Below, piece after piece: positions 24,869-33,782 of a DNA stretch of 64,000 nt. The stretch comes from Sediminicola sp035798135 (GTDB lineage: Bacteria; Bacteroidota; Bacteroidia; Flavobacteriales; Flavobacteriaceae), in contig JAPFBR010000002.1 of NCBI GenBank assembly GCA_035798135.1, positions 372,001 to 436,000 of the forward strand, in the 5' to 3' direction. A program made the translations under genes and the position numbers. The first letter of the stretch is position 1, and every line of letters starts with the position of its first letter. The notes under the pieces are model-generated. The model saw only the letters and a list, made by a program, of their open reading frames with translations. It was not told the origin of the DNA and searched no databases.

Positions 24869-27800
24869 ATGAGAAAATCGATATACAAATTTTTAGTTGT
24901 GGCAATGTTCATTCCGATGGTTGGACTTGCCCAAGAAACCAAAACCAATAATGGTAAAGAAATTTTTGGAGATATAACAGCAAGGCATATTGGTCCTGCC
25001 CTTATGAGTGGTCGTATCAATGATATAGAAGTGCATCCCACTAACAGTCGCATCATCTATGCGGGCACAGCAGGTGGAGGAGTTTGGAAATCCAATGATG
25101 CCGGGATGACCTTTAATCCAATATTTGATGAATACTGTCAGTCCATAGGGACGGTAACCTTAGATCCCAATGACCCTGACAATACTATTTATGTAGGAAC
25201 TGGGGAAACATGGACAAGAAATAGTGTTTCCATAGGTGATGGTCTATATAAGTCGATCGATGGAGGCACCAATTGGAATAAAATTGGATTCAAGTCTTCC
25301 GAGCGTATCGCTAGTATAATTGTTAACCCAAAAAATTCCAATGAAGTTTACGTAGGGGTCTTAGGAGCCTTATGGGGAGACAGTGACGAAAGAGGGGTTT
25401 ATAAATCCAAGGACGCGGGAGTAACATGGGAGAAGCTTCTTTTCATTAATGGCAAGACCGGTTGCGCCGATCTTGCCATGGACCCTACAGACCCTAATAC
25501 TCTTTATGCCTCCATGTGGGAATTTAGGCGTACTGGGTGGTCTTTTGAATCTGGCGGCAGTAATAGTGCTCTCTATAAGTCCATAGACGGAGGAACTACA
25601 TGGAAAAAAATACACAATGGCTTTCCAGAAGGTAATTTAGGCCGATTGGGAATAGCAATTGCACCTTCAAAACCGAATGTACTTTACACGGTAATAGAAG
25701 CAAAAAAGGATGAAAAGAAAGGCTTGTATCGGAGTGATGATGCAGGTGAATCTTGGAAACAATTAAATAATGACTTCGGAATCACCGTTAGACCATTTTA
25801 TTTTTCAAGAATTATAGTGGATCCTAGAGATGAAAATGTCGTTGTAAAAGGAGGGCTCAGTGGTTCAATTTCAAGGGATGGTGGCAAAACTTTTAAGAAT
25901 CTTGGCAATATGCACAGCGATATCCATGATTTTGCCTTTGGTATCAAAGATTCAGATATCCTATATGTTGGTACAGATGGTGGCGTTTACCGCTCCTGGA
26001 ATGGTGGAAATACTATGGAAATTGTAGAGAATCTACCCCTTTCGCAATTTTATCATGTTAGTGTGGATAATGAAGAACCTTACAATGTTTACGGTGGTTT
26101 ACAGGATAATGGCTCTTGGTATGGCCCTTCTAGTTCCCCAGGGGGCGTAGAGGCCAGGGATTGGAATTCTGTTGGCTACGGAGATGGATTTAGGGTTTTG
26201 AAACATCCGTCCAAAAAAATTATTTATTCCGAAATGCAAGGAGCAGAAAATGTTTGGCGCTATGATGTGGACAGGAACCTGACCAAGACCATACAGCCAC
26301 TGCCAACAATAGCAACTCCTAAATTGCGATTTAATTGGAATGCCCCAATGGCCGTTAGCGAGCATCAACCTGACCGTTTTTATATGGGCAGCCAATTCCT
26401 TCACAAATCAGAGGATATGGGGGACACTTGGCAGATCATCTCCCCTGACCTTACCACCAATGATCCAAGTAAGCAAAATCAGGAAAATTCTGGAGGACTA
26501 TCCAAGGATAATTCTGGAGCTGAAAACCATACCACTATTTTCACAATTGCAGAGTCCCCGATAGACGATAAGGTCATTTGGGTAGGCACAGATGATGGAA
26601 ATGTTCAGGTTACACAAGATGGCGGGAATACATGGACCAATACAGTAGGTGCTATTACCGGATTACCAAAAAATACATGGTGCTACCATATAGAAGCCAG
26701 CACCTTTAACAAAGGGACCGCTTATGCCGTTTTTGAGGGACATACCAATAATGACATGAAACCTTACGCTTATAAGACTACGGATTTTGGTAAATCGTGG
26801 ACCAACATCATTACACCGGAAGTTGAAGGCTTTGTCAGGAATATACAAGAGGATTACGTAAATCCGGATCTCTTGTTTTTGGGAACGGAATTTGGACTTT
26901 ATATCACCATGGACGGCGGTGTAAACTGGTTTAAATTCACGAACAACATGCCTTCGGTAGCAGTACATTTTATTGATTTACAGAAAAGAACAAACGACCT
27001 TGTTATGGGAACCCATGGCAGAGGCATTATCATCATTGATGATATTTCCCCTTTAAGGGATTTAACTCCTGACGTCTTGGACAAGGACGTGCATTTTTTC
27101 GCGAACCAACCGACTGTGATTGATGAACAAGGAGGATTTTCTGGCGGCTTTGGCAATGAGACACAATTTGTGGGACAGAACAAAACAAAGGACGTACAAA
27201 TTAAATACTACTTAAAAAAGAGGCATACTTTCGGAAAGATGGCAATGGAGATACAAGATATGGAAGGGAATAAAATTATGGAACTAGGACCTGGTAAATC
27301 CAAAGGGATCAATATAGTTAAATGGGGCTATACCCGGAACGTACCTAAAGTGGCCAAAGGCAAAACTTTTAGCTTCGGAGGATTCACAGCACCCAAAGTT
27401 CCGGCCGGCACCTATAAAGTAGTCATGAATAAAGGCAAAGATACCTTTGAGCACAACTTTGAGTTGGTATATGACAATAGGTCTCCCCTATCGGAAAGTG
27501 ACCGAAAGCTTAAAAATGAAACGACCATGACACTTTATAATATGACGCAAGAACTGGCGTATTTGGTTTATGAAGTAGACGCACTAATGGAACAATCCAA
27601 GACCGGTGGGAATTCCAAGTTAACACCTAAATTAAATACTCTAAAAGAAACCTTGGTCGTTACCACGGGTGACAATTATGTTGGCTCTGCCGAACCACAG
27701 CTAAGGGAAAAAATGACAGATCTTTATAGTAAGCTGGCAAGTAACTACGATAAACCATCAAAATCGGAATTAGACAACCTGAAGGTGATTTCTGAACGGT

Positions 27801-27901
27801 TTTCTTTGGCAAAAGCTGACTTTGATAAGCTAAAAAAGAAATCAAAGGAATATGAAAGTCTGGAGCTGAAGAGCTTTCAGGATTTTTTGGAAAGCAAGTA
27901 A
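24869..27901 (+). CDS. Large secreted BNR/Asp-box repeat protein (sortilin/VPS10-like glycosidase)
   Basis: The 1010-residue exported protein has a signal peptide (about 1-21, ending GLAQ) and a long beta-propeller part (about 30-740). Asp-box motifs of the form SxDxGxTW recur: SNDAGMTF, SIDGGTNW, SKDAGVTW, SIDGGTTW, SDDAGESW, SRDGGKTF, TQDGGNTW, TTDFGKSW and TMDGGVNW. A C-terminal part (about 760-1010) is a beta domain followed by helices. No type IX sorting tail is evident. Relatives are annotated as glycosyl hydrolases, but no catalytic site is identifiable, so a binding role is equally possible. Confidence 0.85.
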   Translation: MRKSIYKFLVVAMFIPMVGLAQETKTNNGKEIFGDITARHIGPALMSGRINDIEVHPTNSRIIYAGTAGGGVWKSNDAGMTFNPIFDEYCQSIGTVTLDPNDPDNTIYVGTGETWTRNSVSIGDGLYKSIDGGTNWNKIGFKSSERIASIIVNPKNSNEVYVGVLGALWGDSDERGVYKSKDAGVTWEKLLFINGKTGCADLAMDPTDPNTLYASMWEFRRTGWSFESGGSNSALYKSIDGGTTWKKIHNGFPEGNLGRLGIAIAPSKPNVLYTVIEAKKDEKKGLYRSDDAGESWKQLNNDFGITVRPFYFSRIIVDPRDENVVVKGGLSGSISRDGGKTFKNLGNMHSDIHDFAFGIKDSDILYVGTDGGVYRSWNGGNTMEIVENLPLSQFYHVSVDNEEPYNVYGGLQDNGSWYGPSSSPGGVEARDWNSVGYGDGFRVLKHPSKKIIYSEMQGAENVWRYDVDRNLTKTIQPLPTIATPKLRFNWNAPMAVSEHQPDRFYMGSQFLHKSEDMGDTWQIISPDLTTNDPSKQNQENSGGLSKDNSGAENHTTIFTIAESPIDDKVIWVGTDDGNVQVTQDGGNTWTNTVGAITGLPKNTWCYHIEASTFNKGTAYAVFEGHTNNDMKPYAYKTTDFGKSWTNIITPEVEGFVRNIQEDYVNPDLLFLGTEFGLYITMDGGVNWFKFTNNMPSVAVHFIDLQKRTNDLVMGTHGRGIIIIDDISPLRDLTPDVLDKDVHFFANQPTVIDEQGGFSGGFGNETQFVGQNKTKDVQIKYYLKKRHTFGKMAMEIQDMEGNKIMELGPGKSKGINIVKWGYTRNVPKVAKGKTFSFGGFTAPKVPAGTYKVVMNKGKDTFEHNFELVYDNRSPLSESDRKLKNETTMTLYNMTQELAYLVYEVDALMEQSKTGGNSKLTPKLNTLKETLVVTTGDNYVGSAEPQLREKMTDLYSKLASNYDKPSKSELDNLKVISERFSLAKADFDKLKKKSKEYESLELKSFQDFLESK

Positions 27902-27921
27902 GCACTTGAATTCTATAAATT

Positions 27922-27954
27922 AAAGCCATTGGCCATTTGGTCAATGGCTTTTTT
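27922..27954 (+). terminator. Terminator after the BNR-repeat gene
   Basis: The stem AAAGCCATTG-G / C-CAATGGCTTT encloses a short loop and is followed by TTTT, 21 bases past the stop. Confidence 0.85.
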
Positions 27955-28035
27955 GTTCATAACCCAGTTAAAAACTAATTGGTATATATAAATTATGGGG
28001 TTTGTTAATGGCTATCTTTATTAAAACTCCGTGAG

Positions 28036-28446
28036 ATGAATAGTAGATCCACTAATCTCTTGAGCCTTCGACCAGAGATTCCTACCGCTAGAATTACAAG
28101 TGATATGAGCGAAGATGAACGTTTCCAAAACCAAACACTTCGTCCGATTATCAAATTACAGAACTTTTTAATTATTTCCGTTTTCAAAAATTATATTGGG
28201 AAACACAAGAATAGGTTCTATGAGCTTACACTCCAGAAACGCATGGAATATATTGAAAATGCTGTTCAGAAGGATATTAAGTTCAGGAACTCCTTGAAAG
28301 GATTGGTCGTAGGCCAATTTACTGTGGAGGAGTATGAAGCCTATATCCGCAATTCATCGGACTTGAACAAAAGGATGATGAATATGGTCATAGAACGCCT
28401 AAAAGATCAAATACAGCTACTTGAATTGGCTGCTTTGGTCCAATAA
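28036..28446 (+). CDS. Conserved Flavobacteriia protein of unknown function
   Basis: This 136-residue protein is soluble and mostly helical, with a Phe/Lys-rich middle (IIKLQNFLIISVFKNYIGKHK) and the words KDIKFRNSLKGLVVGQFT and EEYEAYI. I recall homologs across Flavobacteriia, sometimes labelled glyoxalase, but no glyoxalase metal site is visible here. Its last 30 bases overlap, tail to tail, with the DUF2461 gene on the other strand. Function unknown. Confidence 0.75.
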   Translation: MNSRSTNLLSLRPEIPTARITSDMSEDERFQNQTLRPIIKLQNFLIISVFKNYIGKHKNRFYELTLQKRMEYIENAVQKDIKFRNSLKGLVVGQFTVEEYEAYIRNSSDLNKRMMNMVIERLKDQIQLLELAALVQ

Positions 28447-29115
28447 GTTTTCCCCGTTCAAGTTGGTGGTGAGTATGTCACTCATAAGATCAAAATAAGG
28501 CCTAATGGCCTTAAAGGAATCATTGATGACATTCTTAAAATCAGGAGAATATACCTCTTGGTCCGAAAATTTCCTTACAAAAATGAACTGCTTTTTACGG
28601 ATGAGATCAATATTGGGATTTTCTTTATCAAATCCTTTTGGTGCTGTTTTGAGCTCTTCCCCTTGGATGTCGCCCCAAATGTTTTTAAAGGTAGGGGCAT
28701 TGATGATTCCCCTAATTTCGGAAGAATCCAGTTCAAATTCCTTTCTGATCCTCAGAAGATCATCTTTGTTTGGTTCCCAAAAGCCTGCAGCTATAAAGCT
28801 TTCGCCTGGTTTTAACCTGATGTAATACCCGCCTCGCAATGCTGCTCCCAACCTAGAAAAGGACCCTGCGAAATGCAATTTGTATGGGGTTTTGTCCTTT
28901 GAGAAGCGTACATCCCGATAGATACGGAACATTTTTAATTTTTCTACTTCATCATGGCCTCCCATGGCCTGCAGCACATTGTTATAGACCTCTTTAACCT
29001 TGGATTCCAAGGTCTTGAACTGCGATTTATGTTCCGTAAACCACTCCCTGTTATTATTTTTTTCCAATTCTTTTAAAAAATCGAAGATATCTTTCGTAAT
29101 CAATGTGTTCTGCAT
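28417..29115 (-). CDS. DUF2461 family protein
   Basis: The protein matches the DUF2461/TIGR02453 family. Landmarks are FLKELEKNNNREWFTEHK near the start, FRIYRDVRFSKDKTPYK, the Gly/Tyr-rich GGYYIRLKPGES and a C-terminal VRKFSDQEVYSP. I prefer the start at 29115 (MQNTLITKDIF), giving 232 residues, because the 14 extra residues of the longer frame (from 29157) do not resemble the family. The function is unknown. It converges on and overlaps the preceding gene by 30 bases. Confidence 0.82.
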   Translation of the reverse strand: MQNTLITKDIFDFLKELEKNNNREWFTEHKSQFKTLESKVKEVYNNVLQAMGGHDEVEKLKMFRIYRDVRFSKDKTPYKLHFAGSFSRLGAALRGGYYIRLKPGESFIAAGFWEPNKDDLLRIRKEFELDSSEIRGIINAPTFKNIWGDIQGEELKTAPKGFDKENPNIDLIRKKQFIFVRKFSDQEVYSPDFKNVINDSFKAIRPYFDLMSDILTTNLNGENLLDQSSQFK

Positions 29116-29211
29116 ACGACCTAAAGTCTTTAATAATTTTACCTTAAAGTTAAACATTTTAGATGCTTTCGTTTGAAATTATGGTTAATTTTGAACTAAC
29201 TAGAATACAAT

Positions 29212-30006
29212 ATGGATAAACAAACAATCATAAAGAAAATCATTCAACATAAAAAACAGCCCAATTTACGATACCGGCTGAAGACGAATGTGGAAAGTTT
29301 TACAGATCGTCTTTTTTTTATGCTTTTCGATATAGAAACACCTGTAGAAGAAAATTTGGACATTTTAGAATCGGAATTTGATCAGCTGGTGGCCCTGGCA
29401 TGCTGGGAAATGGATACCCCATGTAAAAAAGTATGGAACAACTATATGGCTAAAATACCTGGTATTTTGGAAAAACTCAATTTGGATGCAGAGGCCATCG
29501 TGAACTGTGACCCGGCCTCCCTCTCCATTGAAGAGGTATATATGGCATATCCTGGATTTTATGCCATCGCAATTTATCGTTTGGCACATGAACTGTATGA
29601 AGAAGGTTTTCCTATGGTCCCTCGTTTAATGACGGAATACGCCCATAGACAAACTGGAGTAGACATCAATCCTGGAGCCCAAATTGGAGATTCTTTTTTT
29701 ATAGACCATGCAACTGGGGTGGTCATTGGAGAAACCGCCATAATTAAGAATAATGTTAAAATCTATCAAGGAGTTACCTTGGGAGGTTTATTTGTCGCCA
29801 AAAATCTTCAGAATACCAAAAGGCATCCTACCATAGAAAATAATGTTACCATTTATGCCAATGCTACCATTTTAGGAGGTAAAACGGTTATAGGTGAAAA
29901 TAGTATCATAGGTGGTAACGCTTGGATTACTTCATCTATTCCTGCCAACTCGACAGTTTATCACAGTCCGGAGATTAAAATAAAAACGATCTCCAATGGC
30001 GCATAG
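29212..30006 (+). CDS. cysE: Serine O-acetyltransferase
   Basis: CysE/EpsC makes O-acetyl-L-serine from serine and acetyl-CoA, the first committed step to cysteine. The 264-residue protein has an N-terminal helical domain (about 1-140) and a C-terminal left-handed beta-helix with hexapeptide repeats. The active-site region reads YAHRQTGVDINPGAQIGDSFFIDHATGVVIGETA, containing the catalytic Asp and His. The final 11 bases overlap the start of the cysteine synthase gene, so the two enzymes are translationally coupled and likely form the cysteine synthase complex. Confidence 0.95.
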   Translation: MDKQTIIKKIIQHKKQPNLRYRLKTNVESFTDRLFFMLFDIETPVEENLDILESEFDQLVALACWEMDTPCKKVWNNYMAKIPGILEKLNLDAEAIVNCDPASLSIEEVYMAYPGFYAIAIYRLAHELYEEGFPMVPRLMTEYAHRQTGVDINPGAQIGDSFFIDHATGVVIGETAIIKNNVKIYQGVTLGGLFVAKNLQNTKRHPTIENNVTIYANATILGGKTVIGENSIIGGNAWITSSIPANSTVYHSPEIKIKTISNGA

Positions 30007-30880
30007 AATAATAGATTTAATCGGGAATACACCATTGGTAGAATCAAGGGTGTTGAACCAAAATCCGAATGTTCGATTGTTTTTTAAAATGGAAGGACAT
30101 AATCCAGGGGGTAGTGTTAAGGATAGAGCTGCATTGAATATGATTCAAAGCGGTCTGGAAAGAGGCGAAATTGACAAAACCTCTAAACTAATTGAAGCTA
30201 CGAGTGGAAATACCGGCATTGCACTGGCAATGATTGCTGGTATCTATGGTTTGGATATAGAGTTGATCATGCCAGAGAATTCAACTAAGGAAAGGGTACA
30301 GACAATGAGAGCCTATGGGGCTAAGGTCATCCTTACCCCTGCTGATATTGGTATCGAAGGAGCTCGTGATTATGCAGAGGATAAAGTTGCCAACCAAGGA
30401 TATATAATGCTCAACCAGTTTGGGAATGACGATAACTGGAAGGCACATTTCAAAAGTACGGGCCCTGAAATCTGGCGGGATACAGAAGGTGAAATCACAC
30501 ATTTTGTTTCTTCTATGGGCACCACGGGAACAATTATGGGCACCTCTACATTCCTAAAGGAGAAAAATCCCAACATACAAATTGTGGGCGTTCAACCGGC
30601 GGATGATGCGAAGATTCCAGGCATACGAAAATGGCCTGAAGCATACCTGCCAAAAATCTTTGATAAAAGCAAGGTAGATCAGATCATTGAGGTCACTGAA
30701 GAAGCTTCAATTGTGATGGCCAAAAGATTGGCCAAGGAAGAAGGGATATTCTCAGGGATGAGCAGTGGCGGAGCTACCGTAGCTGCCTTGGAATTGGCCA
30801 AGTCCCTGGATAAAGGGGTTATTGTATCGATCATCTGTGATAGGGGCGACCGTTATTTGTCTTCAGACTTGTTCGATTAA
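29996..30880 (+). CDS. cysM: Cysteine synthase, PLP-dependent
   Basis: The 294-residue enzyme replaces the acetyl group of O-acetylserine with sulfide to give cysteine. The PLP-binding Lys is in NPGGSVKDRAAL (about residue 43). The substrate loop TSGNTG and the phosphate-binding loop GTTGTIMGTS are present, and SSGGA follows near the C-terminus. Its length matches the short CysM branch, but CysK cannot be excluded by sequence alone. It follows cysE directly, and a strong terminator comes at the stop codon. Confidence 0.93.
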   Translation: MAHRIIDLIGNTPLVESRVLNQNPNVRLFFKMEGHNPGGSVKDRAALNMIQSGLERGEIDKTSKLIEATSGNTGIALAMIAGIYGLDIELIMPENSTKERVQTMRAYGAKVILTPADIGIEGARDYAEDKVANQGYIMLNQFGNDDNWKAHFKSTGPEIWRDTEGEITHFVSSMGTTGTIMGTSTFLKEKNPNIQIVGVQPADDAKIPGIRKWPEAYLPKIFDKSKVDQIIEVTEEASIVMAKRLAKEEGIFSGMSSGGATVAALELAKSLDKGVIVSIICDRGDRYLSSDLFD

Positions 30881-30908
30881 AAAAGAGCGCTTTATAGCGC
30901 TCTTTTTT
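30879..30908 (+). terminator. Terminator of cysE-cysM
   Basis: AAAAAGAGCGC and GCGCTCTTTTT form a perfect stem around a 6-base loop, beginning inside the cysM stop codon. Confidence 0.92.
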
Positions 30909-31012
30909 ATTTCCTGAACAGTCCATTTAGTGAGGTCAACAGGCATACCGAACTCTGACAGAGCCCTTAACTGCCTTTAATGGCATTTGGGTAGTATTAA
31001 CATAATGCTCTT

Positions 31013-32104
31013 TTAAAGCCAGCGTTTCTTTTTGAAGAAAATTAACATAGCTATAAAAAGGGTTAACATAACCCCCCACACGGCAAAATACCCATATTTC
31101 CATTGTAGTTCTGGCATATAGGAAAAGTTCATCCCGTAGATTCCTGCAATAAAGGTCAAAGGAATAAATATGGATGCCATAATGGTAAGCACTTTCATAA
31201 CCTCATTCATTTTATTGCTGACATTACTCATGTACATCTCCAACAAGCTCATGGACATCTCTCTGTAAATCTGTAGGCTTTCGTTGATATCGAGACAGTG
31301 GTCCAATAAATCCTTTAAGAACAATTTGGTGTCCTTTGTGATTAATGGATTTTCAGATTCTATAAGCCTATTGATCAATTCTTTTACTGGAAATATCCTC
31401 CTACGCACTCTTAAAACCTCTTTTTTAAGATCTTGGATCTTGCGGGCAGTGGCTGGTTTGGGATTATCATATACCTCTTCCTCCAATAGTTCTATTTTGG
31501 TATGAATATTCTCTAAAACAACAAAATAGTTATCTATAATGGCATCTAAAAGTGTGAAAAGCAAATAATCTGCCCCCCTACTTCTAATACGACCCGATTT
31601 TGTATGGATACGATCTCTTAGTCCATTAAAAACATCCTCTTTTAGTTCCTGGAAAACGATCACAGCTTTATCCATCAAAACAAAGGCCACATGCTCACTT
31701 ACCAATTCATTATTGACGTCCAGATAAATCATTTTTAAGACGCAAAAAATGTAATTTTCATATTCATCAATTTTTGGTCTTTGGCTGGTATTCACCGCAT
31801 CCTCTATAATTAATGGGTTAAGTTCAAAGGCCTTACCTAATTTTTCTATATATACTTCATCACTCAATCCAACTACATTGATCCAAGAAGTAGAGGGGGA
31901 ATTCTTAAAATCAAGAATTTTATCAACATCGTCCGTTTGGTGTACTTGAAATGAATTTTCGTCATATTCTATAATGTTAACAATACTTTTTTCCCCTTCC
32001 CTAAGTCCTAGATAGGTTACCGTACCTGGTGCCTTCCCTATCTTCTTGTTGGCTCTGGAATGTCTCTTATGGGGAGTTTTATTGTTAGATTTCTTTTTCG
32101 ACAT
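31013..32104 (-). CDS. corA: CorA-type magnesium/cobalt transporter
   Basis: The 363-residue inner-membrane protein has a large N-terminal cytoplasmic domain and two C-terminal membrane helices (about 300-320 and 332-355). The signature YGMNFSYMPE lies between them and carries the Gly-Met-Asn selectivity motif. The stalk helix is the long Glu/Lys-rich part before it. The Lys-rich N-terminus is typical of Bacteroidetes forms. The channel is a pentamer, opened by low intracellular magnesium. No neighbour is obviously related. Confidence 0.95.
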   Translation of the reverse strand: MSKKKSNNKTPHKRHSRANKKIGKAPGTVTYLGLREGEKSIVNIIEYDENSFQVHQTDDVDKILDFKNSPSTSWINVVGLSDEVYIEKLGKAFELNPLIIEDAVNTSQRPKIDEYENYIFCVLKMIYLDVNNELVSEHVAFVLMDKAVIVFQELKEDVFNGLRDRIHTKSGRIRSRGADYLLFTLLDAIIDNYFVVLENIHTKIELLEEEVYDNPKPATARKIQDLKKEVLRVRRRIFPVKELINRLIESENPLITKDTKLFLKDLLDHCLDINESLQIYREMSMSLLEMYMSNVSNKMNEVMKVLTIMASIFIPLTFIAGIYGMNFSYMPELQWKYGYFAVWGVMLTLFIAMLIFFKKKRWL

Positions 32105-32150
32105 GCTTGGTGTTTTATGATTTAAAGATAGGGATATGTAACTAAAAAAA

Positions 32151-32933
32151 TTATTGAAATTCCAATCTGTTCAACAATAGCCCAGATCCTGGGGCAACAT
32201 AGGACAAAAGGAATTCGCTTTCCGGTTTTAGGGTCTCTTCTATATCCTTGAGGCTGAGTTCACCTTTTCCCAATAAAATCAAAGCCCCCATGATCATGCG
32301 TACTTGGTAGCGCATAAATCCTTCAGCTACAATATGTAGGGCATAACTTTTTTCTGGAAAAAAATTGGCCGTTAAAATGGTGTTTTCTTGGATTACACAG
32401 CTATTAATGGTTCGATTGGAATTGGTGTTGTCCTGATGTCTGGTGGTATAGTTGCGAAAATCATGATCCCCGACAAATAGGCTGGCAGCTTTTGTCATCA
32501 GTTCCAAATCGAGGTCATCCTGTATGCTGGCGATGAATGGAGCACTGAAAGGATGGTTTTTTTGGCCGAATGAAAATAAATAGACGTATTCCTTTTCTTT
32601 ACTATTTTGGATGATGTTAAATTCCTTATCTATGGATGAAATGGACGTTATTCTTATGTCTGGAGGTAAATTTCTATTGAACAGAATTTTAAATTCCTCT
32701 AAGTCTTCCAAAGGCGCATCATCCAAAAATAGTTCAAAAGCTGCTTGAAGGGCAGAAACTTTGGCATCTGTTCTGCCCGCTCCCAATATTTTGAACCTTC
32801 GTTCCGGTAATACGAACTTTAACGTTTTTAGAAGCATGCTTTCAATAGTCTTTTGTCCAGGCTGTTTCTGCCAACCACTATAGCGGAATCCTAAAAATTG
32901 TAATTCAATCAAATAATAATTACGTTCCTTTTG
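32151..32933 (-). CDS. truA: tRNA pseudouridine(38-40) synthase
   Basis: TruA modifies U38-U40 of tRNA anticodon arms. I place the start at 32933 (MQKERNYYLIELQFLGFRYSGWQ), giving 260 residues, because the longer frame from 32987 begins with 18 residues not typical of the family. The catalytic Asp lies in GRTDAKVSALQAAFEL; the usual GVHA is replaced by KVSA, a variation seen in Bacteroidetes. The FMRYQVRMIMG motif near the C-terminus is conserved. Cytoplasmic. Confidence 0.92.
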   Translation of the reverse strand, partial: QKERNYYLIELQFLGFRYSGWQKQPGQKTIESMLLKTLKFVLPERRFKILGAGRTDAKVSALQAAFELFLDDAPLEDLEEFKILFNRNLPPDIRITSISSIDKEFNIIQNSKEKEYVYLFSFGQKNHPFSAPFIASIQDDLDLELMTKAASLFVGDHDFRNYTTRHQDNTNSNRTINSCVIQENTILTANFFPEKSYALHIVAEGFMRYQVRMIMGALILLGKGELSLKDIEETLKPESEFLLSYVAPGSGLLLNRLEFQ

Positions 32934-33036
32934 CATGAATCTATTTTGTTGTTGCAAAGGTAAATTTATGGAGAAACTTGTACTCAAAATTTAAAATAAG
33001 ATCCTTGACTTTTTTTCTACAATTTTTTGATAGTGA

Positions 33037-33160
33037 TTTCACCACACCTTTTAAGGGTTTCCCAACAATATCTGTACTTCATTAAAAGCTTGGAGCACCG
33101 TTTCACAACACCTTTTTAGGTGTTCCCAACAACGGTTGCACTTCATCGAAATGTTTGTAA
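33037..33160. repeat. 64-bp imperfect tandem repeat, two copies
   Basis: Copy 1 begins at 33037 (TTTCACCACACCTTTTAAGG) and copy 2 at 33101 (TTTCACAACACCTTTTTAGG). Both continue with TTCCCAACAA and CACTTCAT or TACTTCAT. A third partial match, GGGTTCCCCAAACACC, lies near 33195. The repeat lies between the divergent truA and a 4-TM protein gene. No protein is encoded. It could be a cluster of binding sites or a decayed element. Confidence 0.7.
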
Positions 33161-33227
33161 TAAATAAATATGAACTGCGTTTTATTTTAGCAATAGGGGT
33201 TCCCCAAACACCTCGAAACCTACTTAA

Positions 33228-33710
33228 ATGAATATATTACTACGTGTTTTTCCATGGAAAATGATCAAGCTGTTGTCAATTGTGATCTTGATAGCTCTCA
33301 TAGTTCTAAATTTTTATGGTCTTTATACCAATAGATTCTACTTTTTTAAATTTGACAACTATATATTTCCATTACTGACCTTAGCACATTTTGTGTACCT
33401 CTATGTGATTTGGTTCAAAGTTAGGGAGAATGAATATCCAGATCCCAAAATGAGGAATTTAGAGTATCTCTTATATATTATTCTGTTCATATATGTGTTT
33501 CAAATATTTGACACCATTTACATCCTGTCCAGTTATTCAGATTATGATGCCTCTATAATTCCAGAAACCTTTATTCCAATGGGAACATTGATCGTTACCT
33601 TGTATACCTTATTGATAGTTATGACGCTGGTTTCCTTTAGGCACCGTAAAGTCTTGATAGGGGAATATAAATTTATGGGCATGAATGACAATATTGATTC
33701 TTGGCAATAA
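33228..33710 (+). CDS. Four-TM membrane protein with FQIF(D/E)T(I/V)Y motif
   Basis: The 160-residue protein is an inner-membrane protein with four predicted helices (about 13-31, 44-63, 78-96, 117-137) and a short polar tail. I recognise no named family. Helix 3 ends in FQIFDTIY (91-98), close to FQIFETVY in the single-module protein at 60970-61512, and helix 2 has the similar LYVIWF word. The two are therefore probable relatives, and the protein at 59090-60349 carries two further copies of the module. A strong terminator follows. Function unknown. Confidence 0.75.
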   Translation: MNILLRVFPWKMIKLLSIVILIALIVLNFYGLYTNRFYFFKFDNYIFPLLTLAHFVYLYVIWFKVRENEYPDPKMRNLEYLLYIILFIYVFQIFDTIYILSSYSDYDASIIPETFIPMGTLIVTLYTLLIVMTLVSFRHRKVLIGEYKFMGMNDNIDSWQ

Positions 33711-33743
33711 GCTCCTTTTTATGCATATATTGAATTCCTAAAA

Positions 33744-33782
33744 CAAAAAAAAAGCCCTCTCCAAAAGAAAGGGCTTTTTTTT
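33744..33782. terminator. Bidirectional terminator after the 4-TM gene
   Basis: The arms AAAAAAGCCCT and AGGGCTTTTTT enclose a loop, with A and T runs at the outer sides, between two converging stops; it ends at the stop codon of the MoxR-like gene. Confidence 0.88.

Noticed and set aside
29186..29193. TAATTTTG element upstream of cysE as a promoter
   Set aside because: It matches TAnnTTTG, but the nearest TTG is only 10 bases upstream, outside the allowed spacing.
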